Assembly (NCBI GenBank): GCA_039028635.1
Contig: JBCCHV010000006.1
Span: 1-64,000 of the forward strand
Direction: 5' to 3'
Length of the DNA stretch: 64,000 bases
Source: Acidobacteriota bacterium
Lineage (GTDB): Bacteria > Acidobacteriota > Thermoanaerobaculia > Multivoradales > JBCCEF01
The stretch's first letter is position 1, and each line of letters opens with the position of its first letter. Below, in pieces: positions 8,223 to 17,629 of this stretch. Under the pieces are notes generated by a model. That model was not told the DNA's origin and did no database searches. It worked only from the letters and a program-made list of their open reading frames with translations. Position numbers and translations under genes: made by a program.

Positions 8223-9589
8223 GGCGATTCCTTCCTCAAACGGTCGAGGGCGGAGCGATAGCGCGCCGCCACCGCCGAGCGGGAGACGTGGCGTCCGGCG
8301 GTCACCAGCGGGAGACCACCGACGATCACCTCGCGCACTAGCGGAGCGTTGCCGGAGAAGGTCCAGGCATCGAGCCAATCGTCGTCGGTCCGGCCGTAGA
8401 GCAACGGATGATCGGTGTCGAGGGCGACGAAGTCTGCCCGGCGGCCAGGCTCGAGGGCGCCGATGGGACGACCCAGAGCCTGGGCTCCGCCGTCCAGCAC
8501 GGCAGTCAACAGGCGTCGGCCGGTGCTGGTCCGGGGGCCACCGGCCAGGCAATTGCGCTGCTCGCGCCGCAGACGCTGGCCGTACTCGAGCCAGCGCAGC
8601 TCTTCGACCGGGCTGATCGAGCTGTGGCTATCGGAGCCGATGGCGATGGCGCCGCCGGCGGCGAGATAGGGCACCGCCCGGAAGAAGCCATCGCCGAGAT
8701 TGGCCTCGGTGGTCGGGCAGAGGCCGGCGACGGCACCGCTCGCCGCCAAACGCTGGACTTCGTCGTCATCCAGGTGGGTGCTGTGGATCAGGCACCAGCG
8801 CTCGTCCACCGGCGCCGCATCGAGCAGCCAGGCGACGGGACGAGCGCCGCTCCAGGCCAAGCAGTCTGCGACTTCCCGCTGCTGCTCGGCGACGTGAAGG
8901 TGAATCGGCCCGCGCCCGGCGAAGGCCGACACCAGGCTGGCGAGGGACTCCGCATCGACAGCGCGCAGGGAGTGCGGTGCCACGCCGACGGCGTGCTGCG
9001 GTGAGGCCTCGCCTTCGAGCCCCTCGACCAGGCGGAGGAAGGTCTCGACATCGTTGACGAAGCGTCGCTGCCCGGGCTGCGGTGGCTGTCCCCCGAAGCC
9101 CCCGCTGCAGTAGAGCACCGGCAGGCTGGTGAGGCCGATGCCGGTCTGCTCCGCCGCGGCCAAGCACCGCCGGGAGAGCTCCGCCAGATCGGCATAGGGG
9201 CGACCGGCTGGATCGTGGTGGAGATACTGGAACTCCCCCACCGCCGTGTAGCCCGCCTCGAGCATCTCGACGTAGAGCATGGCGGCCACCGCTTCGAGCT
9301 CCTCGGGACCCATGCGACTGGCGTGGCGATACATCACTTCACGCCAGGTCCAGAAAGAGTCGTCGCCCGGGCCCGAACGCTCGGCGAAACCGGCCATGGC
9401 GCGCTGATGGGCGTGGGAGTGGGCGTTCGGCACGCCGGGCACGACACAGCCCGCCACCGGCCGGTCTGCGGGACGCGGCGGCGCCACCTCCAGATCGGCG
9501 ATGAAACCCGCGGTATCGACTTCGAGGCGCACCCCGGCGAGCCATTGGCTGCCGGTGAAGAGGTGATCGCAGTAAAAGCTGCTGGTCAT
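8219..9589 (-). CDS. hutF: Formimidoylglutamate deiminase
   Basis: A 456-residue amidohydrolase turning N-formimino-L-glutamate into N-formyl-L-glutamate and ammonia. Metal ligands are visible in the N-terminal [12 protein letters not shown] (H57, H59, H61), then HLHVAEQ and the late [11 protein letters not shown]. The [12 protein letters not shown] and GEFQYLHHD segments distinguish HutF from other amidohydrolases. It implies the branch of the hut pathway that ends with HutG, which is not in the window. The ATG is preceded by GGGGAG. The gene is divergent from hutI with a HutC-type operator between them, and its stop overlaps the hutH start. Confidence 0.95.
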   Translation of the reverse strand: MTSSFYCDHLFTGSQWLAGVRLEVDTAGFIADLEVAPPRPADRPVAGCVVPGVPNAHSHAHQRAMAGFAERSGPGDDSFWTWREVMYRHASRMGPEELEAVAAMLYVEMLEAGYTAVGEFQYLHHDPAGRPYADLAELSRRCLAAAEQTGIGLTSLPVLYCSGGFGGQPPQPGQRRFVNDVETFLRLVEGLEGEASPQHAVGVAPHSLRAVDAESLASLVSAFAGRGPIHLHVAEQQREVADCLAWSGARPVAWLLDAAPVDERWCLIHSTHLDDDEVQRLAASGAVAGLCPTTEANLGDGFFRAVPYLAAGGAIAIGSDSHSSISPVEELRWLEYGQRLRREQRNCLAGGPRTSTGRRLLTAVLDGGAQALGRPIGALEPGRRADFVALDTDHPLLYGRTDDDWLDAWTFSGNAPLVREVIVGGLPLVTAGRHVSRSAVAARYRSALDRLRKESP

Positions 9590-9663
9590 GGTCGCTCGGG
9601 ACTCCCCAAGGGGAATCGACTGGCTTTCAACGGACGGTTGACTTGAATCGGGCGGCTGACTTA

Positions 9664-9679
9664 ACTTGTATAGACAAGT
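9664..9679. promoter_or_regulatory. HutC-type operator
   Basis: The near-palindrome ACTTGTATAGACAAGT carries CTTGT and ACAAG arms matching the operator recognised by GntR-family HutC repressors (CTTGTATATACAAG-like). It lies between divergent hutF and hutI, 21 bases before the hutI ATG. A possible hutI -35 TTGACT is at 9638. One site could control both arms, with urocanate as expected inducer from the known family. Confidence 0.75.
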
Positions 9680-9700
9680 CTAGCGAGGAGCTCGATCCCG

Positions 9701-10945
9701 ATGCAAGACCTCTCCCACTGCGACCTTTTGCTGCGCCACGCCCGCCTCGCCACCATGGCCGGACCACGGCCCTATGGCCTGATCGACGACGGGGCGCTGG
9801 CCGTGCGTGGGGGGCAGATTCTCTGGGTCGGTGGCGACGACGAGCGACCACCGGAGCTCGTCGCCGCCAACGAGCGCGACTGCGGTTCGCGCCTGGTGAC
9901 CCCCGGCCTGATCGACTGCCACACCCATTTGGTGTGGGGCGGTGATCGCCTCGACGAATTCGAGCAGCGCCTTTCGGGCGTGCCCTATGCCGAGATCGCC
10001 CGCCGCGGCGGCGGCATCAACTCGACCGTCGAGGCCACCCGACGCGCCAGCTTCGACGAGCTCTTGGCGGGCGCCCGCGGACGCCTCGAAGGTCTGCTGC
10101 GGGAAGGGGTGACGCGGGTCGAGATCAAGAGCGGCTACGGCCTCGAAATGGACACCGAAAAACGCATGCTGGAGGTCGCCCGGCGCCTCGGCGAGGAGCT
10201 CCCGGTGTCCGTCCACACCAGCTTCCTCGGCGCCCACGCGGTGCCGCCGGAGCTCGCCGGCGACGGCGACGCCTACCTCGAACGGGTGATCGCAGAGACG
10301 CTGCCGGCAGTGGCTGCGGCCGGTTTGGCCGACGCCGTCGACGGCTTTCTCGAGCACATCGCCTTCTCGCCCGAGCAAATCGAGCGCCTGTTCCGGGCCG
10401 CGGCGGACCTCGGCCTGCCGGTCAAGCTCCACGCCGAGCAGCTCAGCAATCAGGGCGGAGCCGCCCTGGCGGCCCGCTTCGGGGCGCTCTCGGCGGACCA
10501 CCTCGAGTATCTCGACGAAGCCGGCGTCGCCTCCATGGCGGCCGCCGGCACCGTGGCCGTGCTGCTCCCCGGAGCCTTCTTCTTCCTGCGCGAGAGTCAG
10601 CGACCGCCGGTCGCCGAGCTGCGGCGCCGGGGCGTCGCCATCGCCCTGGCGACGGATCTCAACCCCGGCAGCTCGCCCCTCCACTCGCTGCTCGCCGCCG
10701 CCAGCCTGGGCACGGTGCTCTTTCACCTGACTCCCGAGGAGGCCCTCGCCGGCATCACCCGCCACGCCGCGGCGGCCCTCGGGGTGGCCCATCAAGCCGG
10801 CACCCTCGAGGTCGGCAAGAGCGCCGACCTCGCCCTCTGGGACTGCTCGAAGCCCGCCGCCCTGGTGGCCAACCTCGGCGCCAATCCCTGCGTCGGCCGC
10901 TACCTCGCCGGCGAGTGGCACCCCGGCCGGGAGCGACCGGCATGA
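9701..10945 (+). CDS. hutI: Imidazolonepropionase
   Basis: A 414-residue cytosolic metalloenzyme hydrolysing 4-imidazolone-5-propanoate to N-formimino-L-glutamate, the third hut step. The metal-binding motif [10 protein letters not shown] (H74, H76) follows the typical TPGLIDC. Further hallmarks are [16 protein letters not shown] and [11 protein letters not shown]. Start is ATG after GAGGAG at 10-base spacing. The stop overlaps the hutC start (ATGA), so hutI-hutC-hutU are coupled. Confidence 0.97.
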   Translation: MQDLSHCDLLLRHARLATMAGPRPYGLIDDGALAVRGGQILWVGGDDERPPELVAANERDCGSRLVTPGLIDCHTHLVWGGDRLDEFEQRLSGVPYAEIARRGGGINSTVEATRRASFDELLAGARGRLEGLLREGVTRVEIKSGYGLEMDTEKRMLEVARRLGEELPVSVHTSFLGAHAVPPELAGDGDAYLERVIAETLPAVAAAGLADAVDGFLEHIAFSPEQIERLFRAAADLGLPVKLHAEQLSNQGGAALAARFGALSADHLEYLDEAGVASMAAAGTVAVLLPGAFFFLRESQRPPVAELRRRGVAIALATDLNPGSSPLHSLLAAASLGTVLFHLTPEEALAGITRHAAAALGVAHQAGTLEVGKSADLALWDCSKPAALVANLGANPCVGRYLAGEWHPGRERPA

Positions 10946-11711
10946 GCCTGGCCCCCGTCGAGGCCGATTCGCCGGTTCCCCTCTACCAACAGATCAAGGA
11001 CCGCATCCGCGGCCGGATTCGCGCCGGTCATTGGTCGCCGGGACGACGCATTCCTTCCGAGAACCAGCTGGTTCGGGCCCTCGACGTCAGCCGCATGACG
11101 GTCAACAGGGCCCTCACCGAGCTCAGCCAGGAGGGCATCCTCGAACGGGTCGCCGGCCGCGGCACCTTCGTCGCCGAGCCACCGCGCCACGCCAGCCTGC
11201 TGGAGCTCCGCAACATCGCCGACGAGATCGCCGCCGGCGGCGGCCGCCACCGCTCGCGAGAGGTGCTGCGGCGCTCGGTCGCGGCGGACGACGAGCTCGC
11301 CGCCCGCCTCGAGCTCGACGCCGGCAGCGCCGTCTTCCAGGTGATCCTGGTCCACCTCGACGACGAAGTACCGATCCAGCTCGAGGAGCGCTGGGTCAAC
11401 CCGCGATTCTCGCCGACCTTCCTCGACATCGATTTCGCCCAGATCACCCCGTCGGAGCACCTCCTCGACCTGATCGAGCCCGAAGAGATGGAGCACATCG
11501 TGCAGGCGGTCACCCCCGACGGCGAAACCGCTGCGCTCCTCGCCCTCGACCCGACCGAGCCCTGTCTGCGACTGCTGCGGCGTACCTGGAACGGTGGCGA
11601 GGTGGTCACCGCCGCCACCCTCACCTACCCCAGCAGCCGCTACGACCTCGGTGCCCGCTACCGTGTGGTGCCACCGATCGATGCCCCTCGACCTGCCGGA
11701 AGGAGCAACCG

Positions 11712-11715
<4 letters not shown>
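10942..11715 (+). CDS. hutC: Histidine-utilisation repressor, GntR/HutC family
   Basis: A 257-residue transcription factor. The N-terminal GntR winged helix (about 8-75) includes [30 protein letters not shown] and GRGTFVAE. The C-terminal UTRA effector domain (about 90-250) would bind urocanate. The frame opens 9 codons earlier, but ATG at the hutI stop gives the normal N-terminus. Position between hutI and hutU, and the CTTGT...ACAAG site upstream of hutI, indicate autoregulation. Confidence 0.95.
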
Positions 11716-13379
<1,664 letters not shown>

Positions 13380-13392
13380 CTCCCCCGCCGCC

Positions 13393-13797
13393 GTGATCGC
13401 GCTGCTGCACGCCGGTGCCACCGTCGCCATGGCGGGGCTGATCTGGTTCGTACAGATCGTCCACTACCCGCTCTTCGGGGCCGTGCCGGCGGAGGCCTCG
13501 CGCCGCTATGCGGTCGAGCATCAGCGGCGCACCGGCTGGGTCGTCGGTCCGCTGATGCTGCTCGAGCTGGGCACCGCCATCGCCCTCGTCGTCGCCGCCC
13601 CGGGTGACCCGCTGCACTGGCTCGGCGCCGGCCTGCTGGCGCTGATCTGGGGCTCGACGGCGGTGGTCCAGATCCCGCTCCATCGCCAGCTCATCCTCGG
13701 CCACGATCGCGCGACCGTCGATCGCCTGGTGACCAGCAACTGGCTCCGCACCCTCGCCTGGTCGCTTCGCGCCCCGCTCGCCCTGAGCTTTCTCTGA
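13393..13797 (+). CDS. Small integral membrane protein, function unknown
   Basis: About 134 residues with four predicted transmembrane helices and the motif WFVQIVHYPLF near the first helix, followed by a histidine-containing loop (EHQRRTGWVVGP). GTG at 13393 is the most plausible start, 14 bases after hutU, with no clear Shine-Dalgarno, so translation may be coupled to hutU. I do not recognise a characterised family. The histidines in or near helices could hint at a cofactor site, but that is speculation. It may be co-transcribed with hut without belonging to the pathway. Confidence 0.7.
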   Translation: MIALLHAGATVAMAGLIWFVQIVHYPLFGAVPAEASRRYAVEHQRRTGWVVGPLMLLELGTAIALVVAAPGDPLHWLGAGLLALIWGSTAVVQIPLHRQLILGHDRATVDRLVTSNWLRTLAWSLRAPLALSFL

Positions 13798-13911
13798 GCC
13801 GCGCCGCGACCGCAAACGTCGACTGCATCCGTTGTCGCCCCATCAGCGAAACCAAGTGATAGCCGGAACCCTCGCGCCGGTCATCCCATTGCCAACCCTC
13901 GGAGAACTGCC

Positions 13912-14658
13912 ATGAACACGGCGGACGAAACCCCGATCTACTTCATCCTCGGCGCCACCGGAGCTGTCGGTCGTGCCCTCGCCCACCGCCTGTCGCGAGA
14001 CGGCGCCCACGTCGTGGTCGCCGGACGAAATCTCGCCGAGCTCGAAGAGTTGGCGGACGAGGTCGCCGGCGTTCCCCTACGCGTCGACGGTCGCGACTTC
14101 GATCAGGTCGCGGCCGCCTTCGAAGAAGCCCAGAACCTCCCCGGCAACTTCGTCGGCGCCGCCAACTGCGCCGGCTCGATCCTCCTCAAGCCCGCCCACC
14201 TGACCACCGCCCGCGATCTCGACGACACCCTCGCCACCAATCTCGGCACCGCCTTCGCCGTCGTCCGCGCCGCCGGCCGCGCCTTCCGTCGCGGTGGCGG
14301 CTCGGTCGTCCTGGTGTCCTCCGCCGCCGCCTCCATCGGCCTCGCCAACCACGAAGCGATCGCCGCCGCCAAGGCCGGCATCGAGGGATTGACACGCTCC
14401 GCCGCCGCCACCTACGCCACCAGCGGGATTCGCTTCAACGCCGTCGCTCCAGGCCTGGTCGATTCGAAGATGAGCCGCCGCATCGTCGACAATCCCAAAG
14501 CCCTCGAAGCCTCCCTCGCCCTGCACCCGGTGGGCCGGGTCGGTCGGCCGGAAGAGATCGCCGATGTGATGGCCTGGCTGCTGTCGCCGGCGGGCTCCTG
14601 GGTGAGCGGTCAGGTGTGGGGTATCGACGGCGGCCTCGGGCGCCTCAAGACGCGCTGA
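13912..14658 (+). CDS. SDR-family protein with an altered YxxxK motif
   Basis: A 248-residue Rossmann-fold protein. It has the cofactor motif GATGAVGRALA (residues 14-24), NCAGS in place of NNAG, and SSAAAS for the catalytic serine strand. The YxxxK position reads NHEAIAAAKAGIEGL: Lys is kept, but the residue four before it is Ile (ATC) rather than Tyr. The end, SPAGSWVSGQVWGIDGG, is normal for SDRs. The frame is intact and codon use normal, so this looks like a real variant subfamily and not a damaged gene. Reductase activity by the standard mechanism is doubtful. The start has a CGGAGAA ribosome binding site. Confidence 0.88.
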   Translation: MNTADETPIYFILGATGAVGRALAHRLSRDGAHVVVAGRNLAELEELADEVAGVPLRVDGRDFDQVAAAFEEAQNLPGNFVGAANCAGSILLKPAHLTTARDLDDTLATNLGTAFAVVRAAGRAFRRGGGSVVLVSSAAASIGLANHEAIAAAKAGIEGLTRSAAATYATSGIRFNAVAPGLVDSKMSRRIVDNPKALEASLALHPVGRVGRPEEIADVMAWLLSPAGSWVSGQVWGIDGGLGRLKTR

Positions 14659-14711
14659 TCGCGCCCCCCGGACGGCAGCTCCTCAGGCGACGGACTGGTA
14701 GCCTGGCGGCG

Positions 14712-16697
14712 ATGCTTCGCACCCTCCTCCCGGTCGCCATCGCCCTCTCTTGTCTGGCCTGTTTGGCCTGCGGTGGCAGCCCGTCGCGGGTGCTGGTCCT
14801 CGGCCTCGACGGCATGGATCCGGAGGTCGTCGACTTGCTGATCCCCGAAGGCGAGCTGCCCCACTTCGCCGAGCTGCGCCGGAACGGCGCTGCCGGTTCC
14901 CTGCGCAGCCAGAGGCCCTTGCTCTCGCCGATCCTCTGGACCACCATCGCCACCGGTCGCGAGCCGGTGGATCACGGCATCGGCCACTTCGTCGCCAGTG
15001 ACTCCCGCGGCCGCGAAATCCCGGCGAGCTCGCGCCTGCGACGGGTCGAGGCGCTGTGGAACATCGCCTCCCGCAACGAACGCCCGGTCGCCACCGTCGG
15101 CTGGTGGGCGACCTGGCCGCCGGAGCCCATCGAAGGCACCATGATCAGCGATCACGTGGCCTATCACTTCCTCTTCGGAGGCGGCTTCGCCGGCGGCCGG
15201 AGAAGCAACCCGGGATTGCCGCAAGAATCGGCGCGAGACAAGACCTGGCCGCCGGACGCCGCCGACCGGATGGCTCCCTTCTTGCGCCGGCCGGGAGATC
15301 TCGGCCTTGAGGATCTGGCGCCCTTCGTCGACGTCAGCGCCGAGGACCTCGCCGCCAGCTTCGACTTCAGCAACGATTTGGCCCATTTCCGCTGGGCCCT
15401 CGCCACCGCCCAGAGCTATCGCGACATCGGCCTCGACCTGTGGCGCCGCGAACGGCCCGCCCTGGCGATGATCTATATCGAGGGTGTCGACTCGACGTCC
15501 CATCTCTTCGGTCACCTGTTCCGCGCCGAGGGCCTCGCCGGCGAACTCGCCGAGCAGCAGGCGAAGTACGGCCGGGCGGTGGAAGGCATGTACCGCTTCG
15601 CCGACGAGCTGGTCGGCGAATACCTCGCGGCGATGGATGAAGACACCACCCTGGTGGTGCTCTCGGACCACGGTTTCGAGCTCGGTACGCTCCACGACGA
15701 CCCCTCGAAGACCCGCGACCTGCGGCGCGTCTCGGAGCGCTTCCACCGCCTCGAAGGAATCCTCTATCTCTACGGCCATCGGGTCGTCCCGGGCAGCCGC
15801 TTCGATGGCGCTTCGATTCTCGACATCGCGCCGACGGTCCTCGCACTCCTCGACCTGCCGGCGGCGGAAAAAATGCCGGGACGGGTGCTCAGCGAGGGCC
15901 TGGCGGAGTTGCAGGTGAAAAGCCGCATCGCCACCTGGGAGCCGGCGGAAGGACGCCGCCAGGACGACTCACCCGACACCGAGACGTCGCGCGTTCAGCA
16001 GGCCCAGCGCGAGCACCTCGCCAACCTGGGCTACCTCGCCGGCGCCAGCCCTGCGGCCGAGGAGATTCACGACACGGCGGTCAGTGAGCGCAACCTCGCC
16101 GCCATCGACTTTCGCGCCGGGCGCTACCGCGAGGCCGCCAACCGCTACGCCCGGCTGGTCGCCGAAGAGCCCGACAACGCCGCGCTACGCGCCAGCTTCG
16201 CCGGCGCCCTCGGCTCGCTGGGGCGCCACGAAGAGGCCCTCCGGGAGCTCGACCGAGCCCTCGAGCTCGAGCCTCTCAACGTCGAGGCTTACCACAATCG
16301 GGCGGTCCTCTTCGAGCTCCGCGAGGAGGTCGATGCGGCGATCGCCGACTATCGCACGGCGCTGCGCTACGACCCGCAGTACGAACCCTCGGCCGAAGCT
16401 CTCCTTCGATTGACCGGCCGCCGCGATCCGCGACCGGCCGCCGAGCCGGCCGTCGCCCGCCTGATCGAGGGCGCCAGCGAAGCCGCTCGGCGGGGCGACT
16501 ATCCGGCGGCCCTGCACCTCCTTGCCACGGCCGAGGGCCAAGCTCCGAACGAAGTGCTGATCTACCAGTACCGCTCGAACGTCGCCTACTTGATGGGCGA
16601 TCGTGCCGGCGCCATCGCCGCCCTCGAGCGCGCCTTGGAGCTCGAGCCCGACAATGCCCTCTTCAAGAGCAACCTCGAGCGCCTGACCGACGAGTGA
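14712..16697 (+). CDS. Type I phosphodiesterase / alkaline-phosphatase-fold lipoprotein with C-terminal TPRs
   Basis: A 661-residue exported protein, probably lipid-anchored: the N-terminus MLRTLLPVAIALSC is followed by several Cys ending ACLACGG. The N-terminal two thirds show the alkaline phosphatase superfamily metal sites: LGLDGMD (D33), PLLSPILWTTIATG with the likely nucleophile Ser72, HGIGHF, IEGVDSTSHLFG and LSDHGFE. From about residue 450 there are at least three tetratricopeptide repeats. The substrate is unknown; relatives act on phosphodiesters, nucleotides or lipid head groups. The frame extends 32 codons upstream, but the ATG chosen starts the signal peptide. A 22-bp palindrome follows the stop. 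Confidence 0.87.
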   Translation: MLRTLLPVAIALSCLACLACGGSPSRVLVLGLDGMDPEVVDLLIPEGELPHFAELRRNGAAGSLRSQRPLLSPILWTTIATGREPVDHGIGHFVASDSRGREIPASSRLRRVEALWNIASRNERPVATVGWWATWPPEPIEGTMISDHVAYHFLFGGGFAGGRRSNPGLPQESARDKTWPPDAADRMAPFLRRPGDLGLEDLAPFVDVSAEDLAASFDFSNDLAHFRWALATAQSYRDIGLDLWRRERPALAMIYIEGVDSTSHLFGHLFRAEGLAGELAEQQAKYGRAVEGMYRFADELVGEYLAAMDEDTTLVVLSDHGFELGTLHDDPSKTRDLRRVSERFHRLEGILYLYGHRVVPGSRFDGASILDIAPTVLALLDLPAAEKMPGRVLSEGLAELQVKSRIATWEPAEGRRQDDSPDTETSRVQQAQREHLANLGYLAGASPAAEEIHDTAVSERNLAAIDFRAGRYREAANRYARLVAEEPDNAALRASFAGALGSLGRHEEALRELDRALELEPLNVEAYHNRAVLFELREEVDAAIADYRTALRYDPQYEPSAEALLRLTGRRDPRPAAEPAVARLIEGASEAARRGDYPAALHLLATAEGQAPNEVLIYQYRSNVAYLMGDRAGAIAALERALELEPDNALFKSNLERLTDE

Positions 16698-16702
16698 GGT
16701 CA

Positions 16703-16724
16703 GGCCATCGGCCGGCCGATGGCC
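16703..16724. repeat. Perfect 22-bp palindrome
   Basis: Each 11-base arm is GGCCATCGGCC with no spacer. It begins six bases after the phosphodiesterase stop and 58 bases before the ThuA-like gene start. No T-run follows. It could be a dyad operator for the downstream gene or a cruciform or Rho-associated 3' structure. Confidence 0.55.
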
Positions 16725-16782
16725 GCATCGACTTCACATCGGTAAAATATGCGCCGAAATGAATATTTCTGCCGGAGGTTTC

Positions 16783-17619
16783 ATGCTTCGTAAGCTCTCT
16801 TTGCCGCTCTTCGCCGTCGTCGTGCTCGCCATCGCGGCGACCACCGTGGCCGCTCCCCTCGACGTTCTGGTCTTCACCCGTACCGAAGGCTTCGCCCATC
16901 CCTCGATCGCCGACGGCGTCACCATGATCCAGCAGATCGCCAGCGAGGAAGGACACAGCGTCACGGTCACCGACCAGACCACCGTTTTCACCCCCGTGGG
17001 CCTCGGCGCCTTCGATGTCGTGGTGTGGCTTTCGACCACCGGCGATGTTCTCGATGCTCCCGAGCAGGCGGCCTTCGAGGGCTTCATCCAGAGCGGCGGC
17101 GGCTATGTCGGCATCCATGCCGCCGCCGATTGCGAGTACGGTTGGCCGTGGTACGGCGAGCTGCTCGGCAACGGCGCCTGGTTTCTCTCCCATCCGGCGA
17201 TTCAGACCGCCACCCTCGAGCTCGAGGCGCCGACCCACCCCGGGGCGGGCTTCACCGCCCCAACCACCTCCTTCGAGGACGAGTGGTACAACTTCCGCGC
17301 CAACCCGCGCTCCGTGGTGGAAGTCGTCCTGACCCTCGACGAAGACTCCTACAATCCCGGCAGCGGCGCGATGGGCGATGACCACCCGATCGCCTGGGCG
17401 CACGATTTCGATGGCGGCCGCGCCTTCTACACCGCCCTCGGGCATCGCTCCGAGACCTTCCAGGACAGTCGCTTCAAGGAGCAGATTCGCGGCGCCCTCG
17501 CCTGGGCCGCCGGCGAGCTCTTCCTCGACGGCTTCGAGGCCGGCAACACCAGCGCCTGGGACAGCACCGTCCAGCGACAGGGCAAAGCCGCCGCCGGGGC
17601 CCAACCCGGCGACGGCTAA
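16783..17619 (+). CDS. Secreted ThuA-fold protein with DGFE-type tail
   Basis: About 278 residues with a signal peptide ending near TTVAA, then a ThuA-like (glutamine-amidotransferase-like) domain: VLVFTRTEGFAHPSI, GGGYVGIHAAADC and GGRAFYTALGHRSETF are typical. ThuA-domain proteins have poorly known roles, often in sugar metabolism. Near the end is LFLDGFEAGNTSAWDSTV, matching the tails of three other secreted proteins in this window; here 15 further residues follow it. An upstream in-frame ATG exists at 16759, but GGAGG sits just before 16783, which also gives the better signal peptide. Expression may depend on the palindrome upstream. Confidence 0.87.
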   Translation: MLRKLSLPLFAVVVLAIAATTVAAPLDVLVFTRTEGFAHPSIADGVTMIQQIASEEGHSVTVTDQTTVFTPVGLGAFDVVVWLSTTGDVLDAPEQAAFEGFIQSGGGYVGIHAAADCEYGWPWYGELLGNGAWFLSHPAIQTATLELEAPTHPGAGFTAPTTSFEDEWYNFRANPRSVVEVVLTLDEDSYNPGSGAMGDDHPIAWAHDFDGGRAFYTALGHRSETFQDSRFKEQIRGALAWAAGELFLDGFEAGNTSAWDSTVQRQGKAAAGAQPGDG

Positions 17620-17629
17620 CGTACACCTC

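Noticed and set aside
8223-8552. N-terminal extension of hutH
   Set aside because: About 110 Arg/Pro/Gly-rich residues with no similarity to lyases, read in the shadow of hutF. ATG at the hutF stop gives the normal length.
11031-11711. N-terminal extension of hutU through hutC
   Set aside because: An Arg/Pro-rich shadow of hutC. The TTG with GGAAGGAGC upstream yields the usual 555 residues.
13912-14658. SDR as a frameshifted or decayed gene
   Set aside because: The frame is continuous, the cofactor and C-terminal motifs are intact and codon use matches its neighbours; only the Tyr is replaced.
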